DNA from: an uncultured Bacilli bacterium
GTDB taxonomy: Bacteria > Bacillota_I > Bacilli_A > RF39 > UBA660
DNA: 8,036 bases
Direction of reading: 5' to 3'
Assembly: GCA_944332105.1 (NCBI GenBank)
Contig: CALVJI010000055.1
Span: forward strand, 1 to 8,036
How positions within the stretch are numbered: the stretch's first letter is position 1; each line of letters opens with the position of its first letter. The notes under the pieces are model-generated. The model searched no databases, was not told where the DNA came from, and was given only the letters and a program-made list of their open reading frames with translations. A program made the translations under genes and the position numbers. Below are positions 1-5,553 of the stretch, piece by piece.

Positions 1-67
1 TTTTTACTAATTCTTCTAATCTCTCTGTTAATAAAAAGTCTACAAATTTCTTTATTCTCTTACTCAC
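1..67 (-). CDS. Possible start of an unidentified protein, truncated by the window edge
   Basis: On the minus strand a GTG codon at 67-65 is preceded, six bases away, by a purine-rich AAAAGGA ribosome site. The frame then stays open to the left edge for 22 codons, reading MSKRIKKFVDFLLTERLEEL and onward. The peptide is basic at first and then amphipathic and helical, which looks like a genuine N-terminus, but it is too short to assign to a family. The overlapping ATG two bases upstream (69-67) is followed at once by TGA and cannot be the start. The frame is also open upstream of the GTG back to a TGA near 131-133, but the only other start there, another GTG, has no ribosome site. The gene would be divergent from yvcK. 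Function unknown; moderate-to-low confidence that it is a gene. Confidence 0.45.
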   Translation of the reverse strand, partial: MSKRIKKFVDFLLTERLEELVK

Positions 68-164
68 ATTATATCCTTTTTTTTGAATATTCACAAGATT
101 TATATGGATGCTTTCTAGTAAATATTTTTTCTCATTCCATTTTACGTTCTATTTTATAAAAATG

Positions 165-194
165 TATACATAATTCACCTTATTAAGCTATAAT
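165..194 (+). promoter_or_regulatory. Promoter of yvcK
   Basis: A perfect TATAAT -10 lies at 189-194 and a partial -35 (TATACA, 165-170) lies 18 bases upstream. Transcription would start near 201, leaving a leader of only about 11 bases that contains the GGTGAT ribosome site (203-208) before the ATG at 212. The -10 is convincing and the -35 is weak. Confidence 0.55.
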
Positions 195-211
195 ATTGAA
201 TTGGTGATGAT

Positions 212-1180
212 ATGAAAAAAATAGTAATTTTTGGCGGTGGTTCAGGACTCTCTCAAATTCTTAAAGGATTAAAGTTATTTCCATTAGACATAACCGCGGT
301 TGTTACCGTATCTGACAATGGAACCTCAACGGGACGATTACGAAAAGAATTACATATTCCCGCGGTTGGTGATATTTCAAAAGTCATGCTGGCCATGTCC
401 AATTCCGACTCAGATATTATAGATTTAATGAATTATCGTTTTATTAAATCAGCAAGCTTACAAAATCATTCCATCAAAAACCTTCTTTTATCAGCCCTTT
501 TAGAATTAAAAGGAAGCTTTGATGAAGCATTACCGATTATGATGAAATTATTAGACATTAAAGGTTCCATCCTTCCTTTAACCGAAGATAACGTGGATTT
601 AATTGCATACACAGAAGATCATCAAAAAATTGTAGGCGAAGCAGAGATTACAAAAAGTCTCAAAAAAATAGCTAAAATCACATACAGCGCGCCCATTCAC
701 ATTAATCCGAAAGTGTTAGAAGCCATCCAATCTGCTGATTTAATTCTCTTCTCATCAGGAAGTCTACTAACAAGCATAATTCCCCACGTTATTGAACCCA
801 TCATGGTGGAAACGCTTAATAAAACTCAAGCTAAAAAAATGTATATATGTAATCTATTTACTCAACCCGGCGAAACCGATCAATTTACAGTAAGTGATCA
901 TCTTAAATTACTTAACCAATACCTAGGCCCTTCCTCTATTGATGCTGTCATAGCAAACGATGGTTGTATGAATAAAAAACTGATTCAAAAATATGCAAAT
1001 GACGAAGCAAAAGATCCTGTCTACCTAGATGAAGAAGAACTTAAGAAAATGAATATTACAGTTTTAAAAGGCCAACTATGCTGTATTGAAAATAATGTTT
1101 TTCGCCACGACTCGCTCAAAGTTGCTTATCATATTTTTTCTTATTTAATGAAAGAAAGTTCCAACGAAAAAAATCTTTAA
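212..1180 (+). CDS. yvcK: YvcK/CofD-like protein (gluconeogenesis factor family)
   Basis: This 322-residue protein spans essentially the whole YvcK family. In Bacillus subtilis YvcK is needed for growth on gluconeogenic carbon sources, supports cell-wall synthesis and shape, and binds UDP-GlcNAc-type nucleotide sugars in a CofD-like Rossmann fold; it is cytoplasmic. Visible motifs are the N-terminal glycine loop GGGSGL (residues 8-13), TVSDNGTSTGRLR (32-44), PAVGDI (50-55), SIKNLLL (87-93), LPLTEDNVDL (121-130), SSGSLLTSIIPH (181-192) and the signature ICNLFTQPGETDQFTVSDH (212-230). Several positions differ from the usual family pattern: GGGSGL rather than GGGTGL, SDNGTSTG rather than ADDGGSSG, SIKNLLL where HxxGNLLL is common, and SSGSLLTS where GPGSLYTS is usual. 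The ATG is chosen because the GGTGAT ribosome site lies just upstream and no earlier start is plausible. The usual partners rapZ and whiA are not in this window. Identity is confident; biochemical equivalence is less certain. Confidence 0.9.
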   Translation: MKKIVIFGGGSGLSQILKGLKLFPLDITAVVTVSDNGTSTGRLRKELHIPAVGDISKVMLAMSNSDSDIIDLMNYRFIKSASLQNHSIKNLLLSALLELKGSFDEALPIMMKLLDIKGSILPLTEDNVDLIAYTEDHQKIVGEAEITKSLKKIAKITYSAPIHINPKVLEAIQSADLILFSSGSLLTSIIPHVIEPIMVETLNKTQAKKMYICNLFTQPGETDQFTVSDHLKLLNQYLGPSSIDAVIANDGCMNKKLIQKYANDEAKDPVYLDEEELKKMNITVLKGQLCCIENNVFRHDSLKVAYHIFSYLMKESSNEKNL

Positions 1181-1206
1181 AACACATACATTTTAAAGAT
1201 TTTTTT
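1167..1206. terminator. Bidirectional terminator between yvcK and uvrC
   Basis: A perfect 16-bp inverted repeat (1167-1182 paired with 1191-1206) encloses the 8-base loop CACATACA. Each arm has an A run on one side and a T run on the other, so the hairpin ends in a U tract in both directions. It starts inside the last codons of yvcK, contains its stop, and reaches the stop codon of uvrC. The stem is nearly all A/T with one G/C pair, so thermodynamically it is modest. The position between convergent genes supports the call. Confidence 0.75.
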
Positions 1207-2989
1207 ATGAATTTTTTTCACTAGCTTCTTTTCGGCTCTTCAAATAATCTTGTAGGGAAATAGCTACTTGCTCTGGCAATATTTTAGTTAATTCTTCTAA
1301 AGAAGCATTTTCCATCTTAGTTACACTACCAAAAGTTTTAATTAATTCTTTTTTTCTTTTGGCCCCAATACCTGGAATATTATCCAAAACACTACTGATA
1401 CTTCCTTTGCTTCGTACTGTTCGGTGATAAGTAATAGTATACCTATGCACTTCATCCTGCATTCTTGTTAAATAATGAAAAACATTGGAATCCTTTGGAA
1501 TATCAACCAATTCTAAAGTATCGCCATCCACTAAATCATTCGTTCTATGCTTATCATTCTTCTTTAAGCCACAAACTTTTATTTTTAAATGCAAAGCATC
1601 CAATACTTCCTTACATGCATGAATCTGTCCAATCCCACCATCGACAATAATCAAATTAGGAAGTTCTGTTTTTTCTACTAATGCCCGTTGATATCTTCGG
1701 TAAATAACCTCCCGCATCATTCCATAATCGTCATTTTTATCAAAACTAATTTTATACTTCCGATACTCGTTTTTAGCCGGTACGCCATTTTTAAAAACGA
1801 CCATTCCAGATACACTCCAATCACCAAACAAATTGGAGTTATCAAATAAATCTATTCGATCAAGTGTCTCTAACTGTAAAATTTTTCGTAACTCTTCATT
1901 CGCATCTTCAGTAAAATATTCTTTTTTCAAAACCAATTCTAACTCATTTTCTAAATTAATCTTGGCATTCTCTGTTGCCATTTCTAATAACTTTTTCTTT
2001 TGCCCTTTCTGTGGCACCACAAGCTTATTTTCAAAATAAATTTGAAGCACCGTAGAAGAGATTTCCTCAGCCACAAGTATCTCTTTAGGTATCTCATGTT
2101 TAGCATAAAAACGCATGATATAACTGTCCATTTCTTCTTCTAAATCACTAACAACTGGAAACAAATCGGTATGTCCTCCAACAATTTTACCATTACGAAT
2201 AAATAAAATTTGCACTGAAATATATCCATTATTAAAGTAATAACCAATACAATCTCTATTTGTTAAATCTTGTAAAGTAATCTTTTGCTTATCTAAAACA
2301 ATATTAATATAATCAAGTTCTTTTTTTAGTTCCAATGCCAATTCAAAATTCAAAGCTTGACTATAGCTTTCCATCTTTTCAATAATCTTATCTTTTAAAA
2401 TTTTATCATTGCCATTTAAAAATCCCAAAATATCTTCTTGCATTTGCTTTAATTTTTCTTGATCAATCTTTTTTTCACAATAACCTAGGCATTCACCAAT
2501 ATGATAATAAAGACAAACTTTTTTAGGATTCCCATCACATTTTTTTAAAGGATAAAGCCGATTTAATAAATTCACAATTCTTCTAGCTGCATAGGCATTA
2601 GGATAAGGGCCAAAAAGCTTTTTGTGATCTTTTTTGCGAATTTGTAAATACCGTGATACTTTTAATTTGGGGTAAGGCTTTTCAATATATTCAATATATG
2701 GATAACTTTTATCATCTTTAAGTAAAACATTATACTTTGGATTATATTGTTTAATTAAATTAATTTCCAAGAGTAAAGATTCTAATTCGGTTGCTGTAAC
2801 AATATAAGTAAAATCAGCTATCTCACTAACCATCTTCGCTGTTTTACCAGTCTGTGTTCGATTAAAATATGAATTTACCCGTCGATGTAAATTTTTTGCT
2901 TTTCCAACATAAATAATAATCCCATCTTTGTTGCGCATCTGATAACTTCCTGGCTTATTAGGTATCTGAGCTAACTTTTCTTTAAACAT
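1205..2989 (-). CDS. uvrC: UvrABC excinuclease subunit C
   Basis: UvrC is the dual-incision nuclease of nucleotide excision repair; it binds the UvrB-DNA complex and cuts on both sides of the lesion. The 594-residue product has the full family architecture. The GIY-YIG nuclease domain occupies about residues 12-92 (GSY at 14-16, IYVGKAKNL at 26-34). A cysteine cluster sits at C151, C159, C167 and C171, the site where an iron-sulfur cluster is reported in E. coli UvrC. The UvrB-interacting UVR motif is at about 200-234. The RNase H-like domain has FDNSN (382-386), IIVDGGIGQ (447-455) and QDEVHRY (511-517); D383, D450 and H515 match expected catalytic positions. The C-terminal helix-hairpin-helix region starts at NIPGIGAKRKKEL (537-549). 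The ATG at 2989 is preferred because a GGGGTGG ribosome site precedes it and the GIY-YIG domain begins right after it. A frame extension of 26 residues to 3067 would cross the promoter and overlap the divergent gene. It is convergent with yvcK; in many Gram-positives the two are near neighbours, often with rapZ and whiA. Confidence 0.96.
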   Translation of the reverse strand: MFKEKLAQIPNKPGSYQMRNKDGIIIYVGKAKNLHRRVNSYFNRTQTGKTAKMVSEIADFTYIVTATELESLLLEINLIKQYNPKYNVLLKDDKSYPYIEYIEKPYPKLKVSRYLQIRKKDHKKLFGPYPNAYAARRIVNLLNRLYPLKKCDGNPKKVCLYYHIGECLGYCEKKIDQEKLKQMQEDILGFLNGNDKILKDKIIEKMESYSQALNFELALELKKELDYINIVLDKQKITLQDLTNRDCIGYYFNNGYISVQILFIRNGKIVGGHTDLFPVVSDLEEEMDSYIMRFYAKHEIPKEILVAEEISSTVLQIYFENKLVVPQKGQKKKLLEMATENAKINLENELELVLKKEYFTEDANEELRKILQLETLDRIDLFDNSNLFGDWSVSGMVVFKNGVPAKNEYRKYKISFDKNDDYGMMREVIYRRYQRALVEKTELPNLIIVDGGIGQIHACKEVLDALHLKIKVCGLKKNDKHRTNDLVDGDTLELVDIPKDSNVFHYLTRMQDEVHRYTITYHRTVRSKGSISSVLDNIPGIGAKRKKELIKTFGSVTKMENASLEELTKILPEQVAISLQDYLKSRKEASEKNS

Positions 2990-3020
2990 GCTGCCACCCC
3001 ATTTCTTTTTTTCTTTATTT

Positions 3021-3029
3021 ATTGTATCA
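3021..3029 (-). promoter_or_regulatory. Extended -10 promoter of uvrC
   Basis: On the minus strand the string TGATACAAT (3029-3021) is an extended -10 (TGn followed by a five-of-six TATAAT match). No good -35 is visible at 16-18 bases, which is tolerated with an extended -10. Initiation near 3014 leaves a leader of about 25 bases before the uvrC ATG. Confidence 0.5.
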
Positions 3030-3048
3030 TAAATTCTAGGTGATATAA

Positions 3049-3396
3049 GTGAAACTTTTAAATACAACTGAAATTATAATTAAAAAATCGAGATTTATTG
3101 CCTATTACTATGAAATGTATTCTAAAGAAGAAGCAACAAAAATTTTAGAAATATTAAAAAATGAGCACAAAAAGGCTCGTCATATCCCTTATGCATATAT
3201 CCTTGATAATACGGCAGCTAAAAGTGATGATAAAGAACCAAGTGGTACAAGTGGCATGCCTATTTATCAAGTTCTAGAACAAAAGAATTTAAAAAATCGT
3301 GGTATTTTCATTGTTCGTTATTTCGGCGGAACAAAATTAGGGGCCAGCGGTCTTACCAGAGCCTACCGTGAAGCAGCATTTAAAGTCATCGTTTAA
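3049..3396 (+). CDS. Short YigZ/IMPACT family protein (UPF0029 domain only)
   Basis: The 115-residue product matches the N-terminal IMPACT (UPF0029) domain of YigZ/YvyE proteins, a conserved family of unclear biochemical role in bacteria whose eukaryotic relative IMPACT modulates the GCN1-GCN2 translation stress pathway. Recognisable motifs are IKKSRFIAYY (11-20), DDKEPSGTSGMPI (60-72) and VRYFGGTKLGASGLTRAY (89-106). Bacterial homologues are normally about 200-210 residues with a second, C-terminal DUF1949 domain. Here the stop follows the first domain directly, and the frame after the stop encodes nothing resembling DUF1949. The start is a GTG with a strong AGGTGAT site (3038-3044) upstream. 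It is divergent from uvrC across about 59 bases, and its last 11 bases overlap the convergent gene at 3386-4228. Because the core motifs are intact it is probably a functional one-domain variant, although a past deletion of the second half is possible. Confidence 0.85.
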   Translation: MKLLNTTEIIIKKSRFIAYYYEMYSKEEATKILEILKNEHKKARHIPYAYILDNTAAKSDDKEPSGTSGMPIYQVLEQKNLKNRGIFIVRYFGGTKLGASGLTRAYREAAFKVIV

Positions 3397-4228
3397 GATA
3401 CATTTTTAAAATATTTTGAGAAGTTGCAAAATAAGTGACAAATTGATCTTCTATTTCCTTACCAATATGCAATTGATGTTCTTCTTTGATCTCTTGTAAA
3501 CATCTTTTTATATCAAAAAGCAAAGCCTTCTCAAGCCATAATTGAAAAACCTCATCTTGTTTAATTTCATGAACTATCTTATCATCTCGTAAAGATAAAT
3601 GATAAACTAATGGAATCTTAATATTATAATGAAACGGCAATCGGCATTCCGGAGCATAGTCAACTAAATATCCTAAATAAGTATGTCCTGCTCTTTCTTC
3701 AATTAAAAGTTCATCAACTAATCGATCATCCTCATTCGTTAAAAGTTCTCGTAACAACAAAGCTTTTGTTTGCCATAGTAAAGGTTCTTTAGAAAAATCT
3801 TCTTCAAAATAACGTAAAATATCTAAGCCAGTAAGTGAAAAATATCCATATTCTTCTTTTTTCTCTAAATATTGTCTCCACGTTTGATAAATGCTTTTAG
3901 GATTAGCCTGATAAGGACTTGCTAATCCCAAAAAAGTTTTACGATTTTCATTGGTCCCCTTAGCTAGCTCATAATGTACAGTGTCTAAATGAAAATATTC
4001 ACTAACTTTCTCCCCAACTAACTCCGCCACTAGAGAATAAAAATCAGCCGTTGTTTTAAAATAGTAAATTTGCCCATCTTTCTTTAGCCACAAACCTGAA
4101 ATATCTACCCGGTAATTTTCTTTTTTAGCCTCTGTAATCCAATCGCTTTGTAAATATACTAAATGATCTTGCACAAATCCAAAATCTATAACTTTTGCAT
4201 CATGCCATATTTTTTCATCTCTATACAT
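3386..4228 (-). CDS. Hypothetical protein, possible degenerate HipA-like kinase fold
   Basis: This 280-residue cytoplasmic-looking protein has no signal peptide or membrane segment. I do not recognise it with certainty. Its layout is reminiscent of HipA/CtkA-type kinases. A strand with a lysine (IYYFKT, 54-59) is followed by a helix with a glutamate and the phrase LVGEKVSEYFHLDTVHYELA (70-89), like the helix in HipA proteins ending in a 'GI-v-Y-L' strand. Later comes ELLTNEDDRLVDELLIEE (161-178), resembling the N-x-x-DRHxxN catalytic loop, and then LGYLVDYAPE (185-194), resembling the metal-binding aspartate segment. D168-R169 and D190 are kept, but the histidine and asparagine of the canonical loop are replaced, so activity is doubtful. 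The ATG is preceded by an AAGGGGTG ribosome site and a good promoter. It is convergent with the IMPACT-domain gene (11-bp overlap) and divergent from rpsT. The reading frame is confident; the kinase-like assignment is an inference from motif order. Confidence 0.6.
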   Translation of the reverse strand: MYRDEKIWHDAKVIDFGFVQDHLVYLQSDWITEAKKENYRVDISGLWLKKDGQIYYFKTTADFYSLVAELVGEKVSEYFHLDTVHYELAKGTNENRKTFLGLASPYQANPKSIYQTWRQYLEKKEEYGYFSLTGLDILRYFEEDFSKEPLLWQTKALLLRELLTNEDDRLVDELLIEERAGHTYLGYLVDYAPECRLPFHYNIKIPLVYHLSLRDDKIVHEIKQDEVFQLWLEKALLFDIKRCLQEIKEEHQLHIGKEIEDQFVTYFATSQNILKMYLKR

Positions 4229-4255
4229 AAAAACACCCCTTCTTTTTTAGTCCTT

Positions 4256-4283
4256 ATTTTATATTATTTTCGTGATTTGTCAA
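4256..4283 (-). promoter_or_regulatory. Promoter of the HipA-like gene
   Basis: On the minus strand a perfect TTGACA -35 (4283-4278) is separated by 16 bases from TAAAAT (4261-4256), a five-of-six -10. Transcription would start near 4250, leaving a leader of about 20 bases. It is back to back with the rpsT promoter, with under 20 bases between the two -35 boxes. Confidence 0.7.
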
Positions 4284-4300
4284 ATTTAATCGGAAAAACA

Positions 4301-4329
4301 TTGTCAAAAGCTCGAAAATTTGTTAGAAT
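4301..4329 (+). promoter_or_regulatory. Promoter of rpsT
   Basis: TTGTCA (4301-4306) is followed after 17 bases by TAGAAT (4324-4329). The -10 also carries the extended element, since TGT lies at 4321-4323. Both boxes are five-of-six matches at ideal spacing, as expected for a ribosomal protein gene. Initiation would be near 4336, giving a leader of about 25 bases, too short for an obvious structured autoregulatory element. Confidence 0.8.
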
Positions 4330-4360
4330 TATATACGATTTAATAAGAAAGGAGATTATT

Positions 4361-4624
4361 ATGGCTAATATTAAAAGTTCTAAAAAAGCAATTAAAGTTA
4401 TTGCTAAGAAAACAGCCAACAACCATGAATTAAAAGCACGTGTAAAAAACTGTATTAAGAACTGTGATAAAGCAATTGAAGCTGGAGATAAAGAAACTGC
4501 ACAAAAACTCCTTGCTGATGTCCAAAGATATTCTGACCGTGCATTTGCTAAAGGTCTAATGAAAAGAAATACTGTTGATCGTGAAAAATCTAGACTTGCA
4601 AATAAAGTAAAAGAAATGGCTTAA
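4361..4624 (+). CDS. rpsT: 30S ribosomal protein S20
   Basis: S20 is a primary 16S rRNA-binding protein that helps assemble the 30S subunit body. The 87-residue product has normal length and the family pattern: MANIKSSKKAIKVIAKK at the N-terminus, a long basic helix (about 16-42), an acidic turn AGDKETAQ (41-48), the helix LADVQRYSDRAFAKGLMKRN (51-70), and a final helix with DREKSRLANKV (73-83). The ATG at 4361 is chosen because AAGGAG (4349-4354) lies six bases upstream and S20 proteins start with MANI/MPNI. The frame is open further upstream to 4163, but that extension would run through the promoter and into the divergent gene. It is a single-gene unit, as is common for rpsT, lying between two minus-strand accessory genes. 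Its last codons form the left arm of the terminator. Confidence 0.97.
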   Translation: MANIKSSKKAIKVIAKKTANNHELKARVKNCIKNCDKAIEAGDKETAQKLLADVQRYSDRAFAKGLMKRNTVDREKSRLANKVKEMA

Positions 4625-4641
4625 TCGTCATTTCTTTTTTT
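4609..4641. terminator. Bidirectional terminator shared by rpsT and the amidoligase-like gene
   Basis: A perfect 10-bp inverted repeat (4609-4618 with 4629-4638) encloses a 10-base loop and is followed by a T tract to 4641. The left arm is the end of the rpsT coding sequence, the loop contains the rpsT stop, and the right arm begins with the stop codon of the convergent gene. The left arm starts with an A run, giving the reverse direction a shorter U tract. The stem is AT-rich and moderate in strength. Confidence 0.65.
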
Positions 4642-5398
4642 CTAACTGTAAAATTTGTCTCATTATTTTTTCCCTCTTACGACTTAAAATCAAAGTATCT
4701 CCATTATTCAAAGCTTTTTGATAAAAATATTCTAACAATTCTTGATCACTTTGCTCATTTATAATGTAATCCCGCAAATGAAAAGCAAATTGAAAATAAG
4801 TTTCTAAAACATTTAACTGTAAAGACGCATTAAAATAACGCAATTCTAAAGTTTGATCATCTAATAAAATGCAAGAGCCTTTAAAATGAAAAAAATGCTC
4901 ATTTTCAGTTTGCAAATATTGCTCAATAATCTCACCACACAACGGTTTAAAATCCACAAAAATATTCTCACGAATTTTATCAAATTCTCCTTTAGCTAAC
5001 TCATATATTTCAGGTTGAAATGCATACAAAAACTTTAATAACTTTTCAATTTTTTCTCTTGAATATAAAAAGGTTCGATCCAAATGTATATGAAATGGTG
5101 TAATCCATGAATTTCTCTGTACTACAGCTCCCTCATCTTTTAAAATTTTTAAATAAAATTGTAAATCTTTTAAACACTGCTCATAATCTCGTAATATAGG
5201 TGAGATAAATTCACCACCATAACTCAAATTTTTTCCTCTTAAATAAATATGTTTCGTTAAAGGAACTTCTTCTTTTAAAAAATAATGCGTATAAGGCACT
5301 TGTACTTCTTTTTTATATTTTTGCAATTGGTATTTCTCTGCTAATAAATCTAAAGAAGCATCATGAAACTCCAATTCGTAACCAAATTGTTTGACCAT
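4628..5398 (-). CDS. Amidoligase-like protein (COOH-NH2 ligase superfamily, putative)
   Basis: The 256-residue product has the motif order of the amidoligase_2 family, glutamine-synthetase-fold enzymes predicted to use ATP to form amide bonds between a carboxylate and an amine on peptides or small molecules. Visible are FGYELEFHD near the N-terminus (5-13), the GGEFISPIL strand (61-69) where the family has 'WElVSP', a long helix (71-90) and then the histidine motif PFHIHLD (101-107). A C-terminal strand TLELRYFNASL (183-193) matches the 'tiEfR.fngtl' signature and is followed by a final helix. The likely metal and ATP ligands E8/E10, E63, H103/H105, E185 and R187 are retained. The glycine usual before the H-x-H motif is absent. 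No membrane segment or signal is seen, so it is probably cytoplasmic. The ATG has an AAGGGGG site and a strong promoter. It ends three bases from rpsT on the opposite strand and is divergent from the transglutaminase-like gene. Substrate unknown; family assignment rests on motifs only. Confidence 0.7.
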   Translation of the reverse strand: MVKQFGYELEFHDASLDLLAEKYQLQKYKKEVQVPYTHYFLKEEVPLTKHIYLRGKNLSYGGEFISPILRDYEQCLKDLQFYLKILKDEGAVVQRNSWITPFHIHLDRTFLYSREKIEKLLKFLYAFQPEIYELAKGEFDKIRENIFVDFKPLCGEIIEQYLQTENEHFFHFKGSCILLDDQTLELRYFNASLQLNVLETYFQFAFHLRDYIINEQSDQELLEYFYQKALNNGDTLILSRKREKIMRQILQLEKKK

Positions 5399-5428
5399 AA
5401 AAACCCCCTTTTTTGTGACTAGTTAACA

Positions 5429-5456
5429 ATTATAGCAGAATTTTTGTAAAAAGCAA
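5429..5456 (-). promoter_or_regulatory. Promoter of the amidoligase-like gene
   Basis: On the minus strand a perfect TATAAT (5434-5429) with an upstream TGC forms an extended -10. A TTGCTT -35 (5456-5451) lies 16 bases away. Initiation near 5422 gives a leader of about 24 bases ending in the G-rich ribosome site. Confidence 0.72.
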
Positions 5457-5508
5457 GTAATCACAATGTCTAATGATTGACTTTTTATTTAAAAAAAACA
5501 TAAAAGAA

Positions 5509-5537
5509 TTGTCGGACTCATAGAATTTTGTTAAAAT
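5509..5537 (+). promoter_or_regulatory. Promoter of the transglutaminase-like gene
   Basis: TTGTCG (5509-5514) and TAAAAT (5532-5537) are 17 bases apart, with TGT immediately before the -10 as an extended element. Initiation near 5544 would fall downstream of the ATG at 5536, which is the reason for placing the translation start at 5554. A weaker TTGACT at 5477-5482 has no clear -10 partner. Confidence 0.68.
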
Positions 5538-5553
5538 GGGATTAGTGATATAT

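Noticed and set aside
1465..2039. Plus-strand frames of 61 and 68 codons inside uvrC
   Set aside because: They lie wholly within a confident conserved gene, lack ribosome sites that stand out, and have compositions expected of a complementary strand.
2990..3067. A longer uvrC N-terminus starting at 3067
   Set aside because: The extra 26 residues would cover the uvrC promoter and overlap the start of the divergent gene, and the GGGGTGG ribosome site and GIY-YIG domain fit the ATG at 2989.
4163..4360. A longer S20 N-terminus from 4163
   Set aside because: It would run through the rpsT promoter and into the divergent gene; the MANIKSSKKA start with AAGGAG six bases upstream is standard for S20.
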